This document shows positions 47,115 to 58,330 of a stretch of 64,000 nucleotides of DNA, piece after piece. The stretch comes from Euwallacea fornicatus (Eukaryota; Arthropoda; Insecta; Coleoptera; Curculionidae). The stretch spans positions 1,922,001-1,986,000 of the forward strand of contig NC_089543.1 in the NCBI RefSeq assembly GCF_040115645.1, in the 5' to 3' direction. The position numbers and the translations under genes were made by a program. The first letter of the stretch is position 1. Each line of letters begins with the position of its first letter. Below the pieces are notes generated by a model. It was not told the DNA's origin, made no database searches, and worked only from the letters and a program-made list of their open reading frames with translations.

Positions 47115-50100
47115 GTATGTTGTCAACAGTAATTTTTTTCTTGATGAATGTGGTAAAATAAAAATCAGTCACTTTCCCTTTTTTAAACAAGCTGCTTAAC
47201 CAACTGTAAGAGCATGTTTACAAGAAATGTTGTAATCATGTTATTAGGGTACTCTTAGTGTTATCGTAATTAATATTTTTATTCAGCTGCATAAATTTCG
47301 CGCTTTAGTAAACATCGAGCGATTTTTTTCTCTCTTATTATTTAATCAGCCGATAGTTCATGGTCAGTGGGAATGCATGTGAATATATCATCAGAAATTG
47401 CAGATGCGTCACTTGTTTGATTTGCGACTTAATACCATAAGGTTGAAAATGTTAGTAATTACTAATCGATTATAACTCGACCTATTAATTTTATAATCTA
47501 AAGTTGACATTAAATAGACGTTCTATCATGAATCCTTTATGTCATTACAGTTTTTGAAATTTTTGTGGTTTTATTAGCGTTATTCTTATCAAAAAGAAAG
47601 TGTTATCAAAAAAATCCAATTTCATATCTTTTGTATTTTCTGACTAATTTAGTCACTAATTAATTGACGTTTAGTTGCCTCATTTGTCGGGATTATTACT
47701 TTATAAGAATATGTATGGTTAATGCAATTGTTCCACATGAATGTTAATATGGTTTGAATTGCTCTCTTTGTGAATCGAAAGGACTTGAGGTATTGATGTT
47801 ATTTGTAGTTGTGGGAGTTTTACGCATTGAAGTAGTTTTAATCGAAATTCCAGCCATTGCTTCGTGAGCATCCACTATATGCCTATTTGCGTTCCCTATC
47901 TCTATTTCAGAAGCCAATATAGTAGCAATTTCATGAAAGAAACAAATTACGATATATTCGGTTAATTTATTCCGCTATACGTATGACAGTGTATTTATAC
48001 TTGGAGTAGCTCGGCCAATTTGGTAACAACAATTAGTTAACTACGCCGCTTGAAGGCAATAACTCATATGACTCATAGGGCAGCGGAAAACGATGATTTT
48101 AGATGTATTTAACATTTGATATTTTTCACAAAAAAAATACTTTTGTTGTCTCATTTCTTGTTTTTTTTTTTGAAAAACTTATTGCGTTTCAATTAAAATT
48201 CCCACATGCCAGTTATTAACAGTTAAAAACAAATCGCAAGTGTGTCATGAATCATTGCACAGAAGCAGCTCATAATTGTTTACTTCAGTCAATCAAGAAA
48301 ATTCTCTCACAGTTTAATTATATAATTGGATTATATAGCTCGCTTAATTTAGCATATTGGGGCATATTTAGTTCGTTTAAGTTAACTAAAGCCTATGGCT
48401 ATTACCTTTGTTCGCGAAGCAATTACAACCCAGGCGTAGGAAATTTGATCGGCTTATGACTGCCAATATAGCCAGTTGTATTCATTTGTTGGCACTTTGA
48501 ATACTGTTAGAAACGTGATTGGTTGCGACTGATTTGTAATTGATCGTTCCATGAACAAACGTATGTAGCGGAGGACAACGAATTCTAAACATGGCAGTGA
48601 TTTTCTTAATGAGCATTTTTGAGCGAGCAGGTTAAGTTCAATGTGCAAGTAGGTCGGATGTTTTAGTTTCGAGTTTTTTGAGTGAAATTCTAGGTGTGTG
48701 AATTTTCTTGAAACATTTAGGTACTCTCTTTTGTTTTTCCCTCTTCCACCACCTACTCAAAGAAGAATATGTTGAATAAGTAAATTTATTTTTAGATGGC
48801 TCCTCAAGACTTATCACACCAAATGGATAATAATGTATTAAACGACTGCAATTTACTGTTAAGACCCCAAAACAATATGAATGTTAGCCCTTCGGAAGGT
48901 GGAAACATAAAAAATCAAATTATTACATCTGAGCATGATGTCAATGTGAATCGAGTTCAGAGCCCTTTGAGGAGTAATTCCAAATATATGAGCACGCCGT
49001 AAGTACACTAAAAAAATCTTCTGCACAATTCTCAACGTTTGAAATTTCAGGTGGTTTCACGGAAAAATATCTCGTGAAGAAGCGGAATCCTTACTGAGAC
49101 CACGGACCGATGGCCTATTTTTAGTACGGGAGTCGACAAACTTCCCTGGTGATTATACTTTGTGTGTTTGTTTTCAAAGTAAGGTTGAGCATTATAGGTG
49201 AGTTTATAAATGTTTTCAATACAGGCAAAGTGCTTATTGATAAGTTTCCACAGGGTTAAGTCTCATGGCAATAAACTGACAATAGACGACGAGGAATATT
49301 TTGATAATTTAGATGAGCTTATAGAGCATTACAAGAACGATGCCGATGGTCTTTGCACGAAACTAGTAAGCGCACTTCCAAAAGAAAATGAAACGTCCAA
49401 AGCCCTAGTCAAGAGCAGCTCAAAAGAAAGTGATGATCTTTGTGTTATTCCTGAACATGATTTAGTGGTGAGTTGTAGGTATATTTATTGTTGCATGAGT
49501 AATAGTCTTGGAAACGCTGAAACATCCTTGAAGGGATTCAATAACAATGTTTGAAAATTCCCTGTATATTGGTATTAAGTATACAGGATATTCCAAGCTG
49601 TAATGGTTAAATGTTAATTAGGTATTTTCAAGATTGGAAAATTTAACTTTTTCCATTTTTAGCCAAGACGGTAGTAAAAAATGGTTAAATCCATTTACAG
49701 CTGGTATCCAAAACAATTAAGTGTTCCTATTTGGGAGGCCTTCTATATTTTAAAGTGCCTTTGATTCTGCAAATGTTCTATTCAAAGTTTATCTCAGCCT
49801 ACATTATTTTTATTTAATTTCAAACAACTCTAAATGTTTCTAAACTAACCGACTGTTTATTAGGTTTGCGAACCAATCGGCAAAGGCGAATTTTGCGAAG
49901 TAATGTTAGGAAAATGGAAGAATCAAAAAGTAGCAGTAAAGGTGTTAAAGGATTCCAGTGAAGCTGAGGCGATACTAATGAAGTATGTCTTTTCAATTTC
50001 TTATTCGATTAGTTCTTAACAGTATTTTTTTCAGATCCCTACATCACGAAAATTTAGTGAACTTACTGGGAATTGTCAGGAAAAAAGACCAAATATACCT

Positions 50101-51442
50101 GGTAACCGAATATATGAGCAAAGGAAGTCTCGTGGATTATTTACGCTCTAGAGGAAGACTGCACGTCTCCAAGAAAGACCAAATCAATTTTGCTTTTGAT
50201 ACGTGTTCGGGCATGGAGTACCTAGAAAAGATGCACGTGGTTCATCGAGACCTAGCAGCTAGAAACGTTTTAATAGCAGAAAACGGACGCGCAAAAGTTT
50301 CGGATTTCGGTTTGGCTCGGAACGAGAAAAACGCCACTTCCGAGTCTGCTAAATTGCCAATCAAGTGGACCGCTCCTGAAGCCTTGAAGTACAACGTAAG
50401 CATTTCAAATCTCTTCAAAAACTTAAATTAACAGTAAACATATCTTTAAGAAATTTTCAAACAAGTCAGATATGTGGAGTTTTGGCATTTTATTGTGGGA
50501 GATTTATTCATTTGGGAGAGTTCCTTATCCGAGGATAGTAAGTTGATCATTTTATTTTTAAATTTCACAGTTGAAAAATGTTTAATTTTTAGCCTTTAGC
50601 TGACGTAGTACGGCATGTGGAAAATGGGTACAAAATGGAGGCTCCAGAAGGGTGCCCACCTGAAATATACCAGGTTATGAAGCAGGTGAGTAAAGATAGA
50701 TCGACTTATGTTTTGTTTGTATGCGTTATTTAAATGTTGGTTTAACCTTTGAAATCTTCGTTCTCTGCAATCTTAACATTAATTGCACTCGTCGTTCTTT
50801 TACATAAATTGAAGAAATTGATTTTGTGGTGTTTAAACTTCAGATATTTTCGTTATGAATTTGTATAGTTCCTTCCTATGTCATGGATAACGAATAATTT
50901 CCGAAATAATAGCCTTTATTTTACCGATGTAGTAATAACTTAGAATCTGAAACGATGCCTTATTGGGAGTTGGGATTTTAATTGCTTTTATATTTGTGTT
51001 CACAAACGATTCGTGCATCAACTCTTTTAATCCTTAATTATAGTTGTTATGAAGTCATGATTTTGGTAAATATAAGTTTCCAGTGTGCTTAAGGGAGGTG
51101 CGAGGTGCCTATTGAACATTATTTTGTTAAACAAGAGGTGTAATTAAAATCTAAGTGATGAGAAAAAATAACTTTTATGTAATATAATATTTCTCAATAG
51201 CATCGAAAATGCTACAGAATTACTGTGCATAATTTTGTAAGGTAAATATTTGTAGGAATTAGTGATTTTATTGCTAGAATTTTATTTATTTTTATTATAA
51301 GCTTAATATTTTATTTGTTTTTAAACATAAGATGAAACGTATTACTTTTTTTGGTGCTTAGGCATGGGAGTTTCATCCTGATAAGCGACCGAATTTCCAC
51401 GAGGTGAAAAACAAACTTGCCCAACTGAAGCAGCAGACGTGA
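46965..51442 (+). CDS. Csk: C-terminal Src kinase (Csk)
   Basis: Cytoplasmic tyrosine kinase that switches off Src-family kinases by phosphorylating their C-terminal tail. Exons: 46965-47114, 48796-48998, 49051-49197, 49254-49467, 49864-49982, 50035-50395, 50451-50537, 50593-50685, 51362-51442 (stop TGA). From ATG 48796 this gives 434 residues; the 46965 exon joins in frame and adds 50 more, with the true start upstream. The SH2 domain starts WFHGKISREEAESLL and has FLVRES. The kinase domain has VAVK (catalytic Lys), HRDLAARN, SDFGLAR, KLPIKWTAPEAL and WSFGILLWEIYSFGRVPYPR, all typical of Csk. There is no activation-loop autophosphorylation Tyr, as in Csk. No SH3 domain is seen in the visible exons. 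Oddities: the glycine loop reads GKGEFCEV, and the segment between beta3 and alphaC is short. Confidence 0.93.
47115..48795 (+). other. Csk intron
   Basis: A 1.7-kb intron between the linker exon and the ATG-starting exon. It may contain the promoter of a shorter isoform. No element was recognised. Confidence 0.5.
48796..49467 (+). CDS. Csk: Csk exons: N-terminal linker and SH2 domain
   Basis: The exon at 48796 begins exactly with ATG (MAPQDLSHQMDN), a possible start for a shorter isoform, and is Asn-rich. Exons 49051-49197 and 49254-49467 carry the SH2 domain: the Arg of FLVRES binds phosphotyrosine, and VKSHGNKLTIDDEEYFDNL closes the fold. Introns of 52 and 56 bases separate them. Confidence 0.9.
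49468..49863 (+). other. Csk intron with a transposon-end-like pair
   Basis: A 396-base intron. CCCTGTATATT near 49560 and TATACAGGATATTCC near 49579 face each other over a few bases, resembling two CAGGG-type termini with nothing between them, perhaps a deleted element. Confidence 0.45.
49864..51442 (+). CDS. Csk: Csk kinase-domain exons
   Basis: Six exons encode the kinase domain. The N-lobe exon (49864-49982) holds IGKGEFCEVMLG and VAVKVLKDSSEAEAILMK; in human CSK the loop is GKGEFGDV and about five more residues lie between the Lys and the alphaC Glu. The exon at 50035-50395 carries the hinge (VTEYMSKGS), HRD and DFG. The last exon ends KLAQLKQQT. Motif order and spacing elsewhere are normal. 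Confidence 0.92.
50686..51361 (+). other. Last Csk intron
   Basis: A 676-base AT-rich intron with donor GTGAGTAA and acceptor GGTGCTTAG. No embedded feature was recognised. Confidence 0.6.
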
Positions 51443-54400
51443 AATTCAACTTTGATAAGCGAGAAACGAATGGATGAGAATGCTAAAGGAAATGCATTGT
51501 GTGATATGTCTTAGTAGTTCACGCGACCCATCTGACTTCTAATCATTAATACACTTATGCAATCGTAAAAGATTTAATTTAAAGAAAAATGTACGGTGAT
51601 TAATCTCATGTATGTGGTATGTGGTGTGGTTAATAATATAGAAATGTGTAACCGTAGTCTTGTTTTGGTCCAGATTTTTATCAATTTTGATCATTGTTTT
51701 CTAATGATCTTTCAGAGGAACTGGATGTTTGGCATGAAATAGTCCAAAGAGCCTTTATTATACTTATTTAAATACTCCATTCCATATTCATTAGAGCTTT
51801 TCCTGGTGGCATAGTGTGTCCAAATTTTCTGAACTCTAGGCATTATATAGATGCTGTAATTTTACTTTACTGACAAGCTTCAAATTAGTATTGAAAGGTT
51901 TTTTGAAAAAATTCGTAGGTTCTAAAAATAAAAATTTGATGTTATTCAATTATTAAAATATGGACTCAGATTCGTCTGCTATTCAAGGTTGTTTGACAAG
52001 AATAAAAAATTCACATTAAATAATTTGTATACAGAGTAACTTGCAACGCAATAGGCAAAGGACTAGGGTTTCTAGTGGATCTTAAAACGGGCTAATTTTT
52101 CAAATAATTTTTTTAAATTCAAGTCACAATTTCTAAGATACTGGCCTCAGAAAATGTATTATAAAGAAACATATTTTTTACATTTTGCTGAGTTTATATT
52201 TAGGTAATTGCTTTTTCGGAATTTCATATGAAAAGTCGACTTATTTTGAGATTATCTTCATACCTTTGTTCTACATCCACTGAGTTGCAAACGTCCTGTA
52301 GATCCTTTTTATTATGGTATGTGGCCATTTTAACTTTGGGTTCATTTTCCACACCCAATCCACATACACGATTTGGGACATGCCACCAGGTCACTTTGTT
52401 TCAGGTTGTTTTCATCTTGTTTTAAGTGTTACTTTCTAAGTATAAAAGCCGTAAACTCGAGTTCCTTGACAGAGTTTTTATTTATTTCTCCGTAGATATT
52501 TAGGCTTGTGTACTTAAATTTTTTAAAGCCTCCGTTGTAAATTGCTCGAGAGCTTAAAACCTAGTACCTACATTGCTTTGTAAAATGTTAATTGTTTTAT
52601 CATCGTTTATTTAATAACATGTATATTTTTCTATTTGTCCCCTTTAAATTCTAACTGAATTTACAATAAAGTCCTTTTTTTCTTAGCACAGGCACGTTAT
52701 TCTCAGTTTTTAGATAAAATTGGGCACCTAGGTAAAAAATTGCATGACAACCTATAAACCTCTCGGATGTGGTAGTTTTCTTGAGTACACTTTTTGATTT
52801 CACGTAGTAAGTCATATTAAGATTGACTCAGTGTGTTCACATCATGAATGTTTTTATTGAAACTACAGTCGCAGACGTCTCGTTATACATGCGGATTTTA
52901 AACTTTCAGATTTTACTTCGGAGGTGTTTATTCACGTTTTAAAAATTTTTGCTAAGATGTACAGAACGCTTCCCTTTCTGGGATCAGGTCTCACTTTATC
53001 ATCTAAAATCTTTTTATGGTGTGTTGACAAAAACGTTTTTCAACTCTAATATTGTTTCAATATCTGCCAGATAATTAAACCGCCATAGCAAAATTGCACC
53101 TTTTCCTTGTATTGTTTGGGAAATGAAATAAGAATAAAGCAACTGGAAGTTTAACAGCAGTTTATCAAATAAACACAAATTGACATTTTATATAGTATTT
53201 ATAAAAAACATAAAAAGTCTGATGTCTAACAAAATAATAAACGAGGAACTTCCCAAGAAGTTTTACAAACCTTACCTCAAAATCGACTAACAAACATATA
53301 AAAGTGTATAAAATAATTATAAAAACAATTTAAATATTTCGTAAAATACAATTATAACAAAAAATAATACAAGTATAATAAAAATCTACTTTGGTGCTAG
53401 TCAAACAGCCATTGGTTGAAACGGGCAAAAACCGAAATAACCAATAGACCAACAATAAGAATCTGAAACAATTGACTATCCCTATAATCGAGCTTCCTTG
53501 CCAAGTCAAGACACAGCCCGATATTGAACTAATTTTTGGATAACTACGAGTGAAATTAGCACCTAAATCCCCGATCAATACTGTCCAAAAATGAAATTTT
53601 TTATCAGCATAAGTTATGTCTTTCAGTTGAGATGGATTAATTAAAAAATAAATGTTAGTAAAATGAGAGAAGAGACAGTTTTGAATGGGAAGTGGTGCGA
53701 GTTTCAGTTGTGAAACCGGTGCCAATTGCAAAACTGCAATCGCTGGTCCTTTTTTCAATCAATTAGTAAGTAAAAATAGAAAAACCATAAAAAAGCATTT
53801 TGATTAAAACAGTTATAAAAAGTGGAAAATATAAAACTTTAAAGATTTCCAATAAATACAGAGCTTATACATATTAAAAATATGAAACATAGGCGCTGAC
53901 CAGTGAAAATACTCGGCAGCGCGAAATTCTAAATCTCATAAACGGATAATTGGATAAAATTACAATAATGACCTACTAGAGTATGATACAATATGTCGCA
54001 TCACTGTCCGTTTTTTATTTACTCTCTCAGACATGCTTCAGCGAATACAAACGGTAGAAAAAGGAGTGTAAATTGTTACAAATCATATCAATACTTATTT
54101 GTACCATTTAATAGATGGTTTCAATTTCGAGCAAGTTGTCTACTCGCCTTTGTCTAAGCAGTATTCTTTTCAGTAATCCTTTCGACATCCCAAGCTCCGC
54201 ACGTCACTTACACTATTAAAAAAATACGTAATTCTAGATTTCTATTGGAAATACCTGCACCTGGGTCACCGCTTTCCACAGGCTTAAACTGCATTTATAT
54301 CTAGTGTTATGTGAAATATGGATTTGAAAGTCTATAAGCGTTGTAGCTATTATTTAGAACTACGCCTTTGAAGCCGAATTTGATTTATTAATCAAGCTTA

Positions 54401-57036
54401 AAGTCCGAAAAATACTTAGACAAAGAGAGGTAACATAAGCCACTTCAACTAAGTAGAATAGGTACGTATTTTGAATCTCGGCTAACTACAACCCTGGCTA
54501 GAGAGGATGCAGCCTGATGCAATATGCGCCATTTGGTCTGCTATGTACACATTTTCCTAAGAAACGTTTTATTTATGAAATACAGTAAAAGATAAAACTC
54601 TAAAAATTGCCATCCGAGGCTGGATTTTATTGCACACAAACTTTTACTAATCACCATTTATAACAGTTTAGTATAAAAATTCAAATTTAAAAAATACAAA
54701 GTCTCAGAATAGCTGATACTATTATATATACTATACATATCCGTGCAAATTGATTTAATACATTTAAAACGTCTATGGTATCACACATGAAAATAAGGGA
54801 TGTTAAAAAGGATAGCGGTTAAACATGGCGGACACTAAGCGGAAGCTGGTCAATAGCCACATGGTCTTCAGTTTCGCTCATAAACGTAATACGAAATCAA
54901 TTGGAGATTTAGCCCTAACATAATTGTTCTTATAATCATTTGGAGCTGCCTCCAAATACCTAAACACCATTCATGGAAGATTATATTAGAAATTCAGAAA
55001 ATAGTTTCTATAAACACCTAGAAAAGCTAATTGCTAATCACGAAAACGTATGAGTAATTAGAATTTTCCTAATAGTTTTTTACATTTAATTACATACAAC
55101 GGCCTATGCAAAAACAGACAACATGCAATATATGTTAATTAGATTATATTTGATTTTTGAAAGTAAAATTTCAAGCGTAAAGAAAACCTTGTCTTGATAC
55201 CAGAAACTAAAGAATATTTCAAGATACAAGATACAACACTAATTATTTTGCCCTTATAATCTTGACAGATAAGTCATAGTCTCAGGTTATAATATTTAGA
55301 ATAATTGCATGTATTCAAGATTCACATCAAGAATAACTTCTCTATTTGAATTTTGTTTTCTCCAAAATTAAAAAAATGTACCTACCGCTTTCACTTACAA
55401 CTCTCAGTCAAGATTTCGGTTAAAGTCTCTTAAAGAAACACAGACAAATTCCTGAACAAACCATCCTCCCTTAATAGAAAATAAACTTGCCTTTACATCA
55501 CAGGTATGCAACTAGTAAAACAGCGACAAAGAAATATTTCAAATTTAAAACATCAAAATTGTTGTCAAAATTAAATCATTAATTCGGTGTATTGCTTGTT
55601 GCATAAATCGATTTATTTGACTTTGTTAGTAAGCTCATCCTGTAGCCTATTCGCCCTCAAATTGCCAGTTTTATGTCCGCCTAGAAATTGAGTAAACCTA
55701 TAAAAATTACGTACTGAAGACCATGCCCTTATACGTGGTGTATCTCAAGGAAGGCTGGATAAATGGCAGGGCAGCAGAAATATTAACGCAAGTTTCCAGT
55801 CAGGTACTCGAGCTGGACGATTGTTTTTTAAGCTAAACGGTCTCTGCACAGTATCCGCTTTCATTAATAGACTAGTATATACAATACCCTGAAATGTCTG
55901 ACTGTACCGCGTTAACTTTGAAGTATGACCTTTAGAGTCGGCTTTAAACACCTCCTTTTTACGCAAGGTTCCTAAAACTAAATTAGAATTATCTCTGTAG
56001 TAAAGAAAGTAATAGAAAAAAGTATTTACAAATAATATAAGAAAAAAGAAAGTTTAATAAAGTAACTAATTAAATTGTTGCAATATAAAAAAATGTTTTT
56101 ATTTATCTGCACAATCCTCGAAAGAAGCTCATAAAATTGCTAGATTTCAAATGATTCGTTTCTCCAACCTTTCAAATATGAATAAAACCTAGGGAACTCC
56201 TCCCATGCCTAAAAAGATTTTATCGAGGAACAATCTTAAATATTACATTTCAACTAAAATAAACCATAGCAAAGACGCAAAAATCGAGCTTGCGGTAGCC
56301 GATTTGCAAGACACTTCGACTAGAATTACCACACTCCATATATATAAAAATGTTACAATACATAAAAAAAATTAAAATTAAAAGTTTAGCAATCTTGTGG
56401 AACTCTTTCAGTTGCGTCTGCGTTGCAATGGGGTCGGCCCTGTTCCTCTATAATGCGCAGCATTAAATTTAGAAATGAACCTAAAAAAATTGTTGTTTCA
56501 CTGCGATCTATGGTTTATGAGCAATAAGGGAAGTGCTTAAGCCGAGAGGTCATGAATTGTAACGCTGGATGACTAGTGCAGAAAAATCGTGAAGCTACCG
56601 TCCTGCCCCACTTAATACAGAAGATAATCGGTTATACATGTATATCTTTAAATAGGTATGTATAATTGCTACTAGATAAATAACCCCAGAACTAACGAGC
56701 ACCTCTGATGGGCCGCGACCGCAAAGGTATTCAATACAAGTTATTGTGATATGGAAACACTAAATTTAAGCAAATCCCCTTCTGTGACCCCCCCCCCCCC
56801 AACGTCGAGCTTTATAACTATGAAATTGAATTATGCGGAGCTTTAAGCGCTAATTCACTACCCCATCCATTAAAGGATGTTCTATGTGTTTCTGGAACAT
56901 CACCCTATACTAGTGACCCATCAAAGGCGACGTCATATTGGGCCGAGTTACCGTACTAAGATTTCGCCTAGGGGGCCGCTGCCGGTGTGTGTGGTAATAA
57001 GCTAAGGGGCTGCGGCGCAGGTGCAATGCGCATGCG
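51443..57036. other. Csk 3' flank and orb2 3' flank, convergent
   Basis: Region between the ends of two convergent genes. An AATAAA at 52666-52671 on the plus strand fits a Csk polyadenylation signal. The right part is probably the orb2 3' UTR on the minus strand. Unassigned frames: 53330-53758 (minus, 142 codons), 55745-55966 (minus), and a 32-codon frame at 54825-54923 (plus) with a good start context. None has a recognised motif. Any conserved UTR sites cannot be judged without comparison. Confidence 0.45.
56788..56800. repeat. Poly-C tract
   Basis: A run of 13 C in AT-rich DNA, followed by AACGTCGAGC. A simple homopolymer; its length may be unstable or affected by sequencing. Confidence 0.9.
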
Positions 57037-58330
57037 TTAACACCAACGGAAGGGGACGGCGCGAGGCCTATCTGCGCCCTCTTTGACAAGGGGCTTGTGG
57101 AACTCGCGGCCTGGTCTTGAGTGAATTGTTGCCCAACAGTGTTCACAATAGTACTAGAACATCCCAGGGATTATTCCAGTTCTTAAAGTATCTCCCAAAT
57201 TGGAATTTCAAAAATAAGAGAAATCAAGACGCGTAGTTAAATTTTGTTATAGCATGACTAGATGTAATTGATAATTTAAAAAATGTGTGAAAAATGCTTA
57301 GTCCAACATTGTAATATGAGATCTGCATTAATGAAATCCCAATAGCAATTTCGTACTTAGGATACTACAAATTACCAAATTGGAGGAAACCGGGGAAAAA
57401 TGGAAAAATTTAGAGGAAAAATTCTGAATCTTCAGCAAATTGAAACTGCATTCTTGAAATCTTAATTCGATTTCGATTGTTATTTTATCAAGTTTAATTG
57501 TTTTTTTTAATGTTAACTCGAAAATTAACCAGAATCGATATTTAAATTTGAAAACATTTCAAAACATTAGAGGGAAAGGTATTTAATATTTGTAAAATGA
57601 GAATAAAATTTTAAATCACCATAAGGAGGTGAATTAAATAAAAGTAAAAATTTTAAGATAAGAAAAATTTGCATTCCATTTGCAATTTTTAAGTGTAATG
57701 TGAAATAACAAAGCGTTAAGGTTATCTTTTTTAAATTGAACATCGAAAGCATGACGTTGTACGTTCAAATATACCACTTTTGCCTTAAATGTTGTTCTAT
57801 GAGGTGCTGGTCTTCACGCTATACCTCGATAAGGAGGCATTTCCTGAAAACGTTTTAATAAGATTTTATTCATAAATTAATTTGCACTACATGCAACGAA
57901 ATAAAAATATCTGAAATTTTCTCAAACCTCATATAATTAGCAAAATTTTTCCGCTAAAAGCGTTTTGATTTTTTTTTGCTTTCCTCCAGTCGAGCAACAT
58001 GGTGTTTTCAAGGCAGTTATAAAATAGATCTACTTACCTGCAAGCAAGTCACATTGGCGCAGAAAAATGGTGCGAATTTGCCACCGCACCTCTGGCCCTG
58101 GCATTCATCACACATTTGGTCATCCAGTACATATGGCTTCACTTCTACCCGTTTGTCAATGTCGCCATGTTGCAACTGAACAAATCTAGCACTTATGGCC
58201 GCTATGTAGCTTTGCTGGTTGCTGAAAGCCACTCTTCCAGCTCCTTTTGGATATTTTAATTCCGGATCTGTGTCTATGCCTGCATAACACACTCCACCAT
58301 ACAACCTATCCATTATCATTGCTAATTCAA
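57037..58330 (-). CDS. orb2: orb2 RRM2 and ZZ-domain exons
   Basis: Exon 58038-58330 carries RRM2 (ELAMIMDRLYGGVCYAG, AAISARFVQL) and the first ZZ cysteines. After an 884-base intron, exon 57037-57153 gives the remaining zinc ligands (YYCEHCWATIHSRPGREFH) and the tail KPLVKEGADRPRAVPFRWC. The last exon is markedly GC-rich compared with its surroundings, which reflects coding constraint or codon choice. Confidence 0.94.

Noticed and set aside
53330..53758. 142-codon minus-strand frame between Csk and orb2
   Set aside because: It is long for AT-rich DNA but has irregular composition, no recognised domain and no splice partner, so it is not called as a gene.
54180..54295. Possible two-exon structure on the minus strand with a 45-50-base intron
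   Set aside because: Acceptor and donor words are present, but joining the parts gives an immediate stop in every frame.
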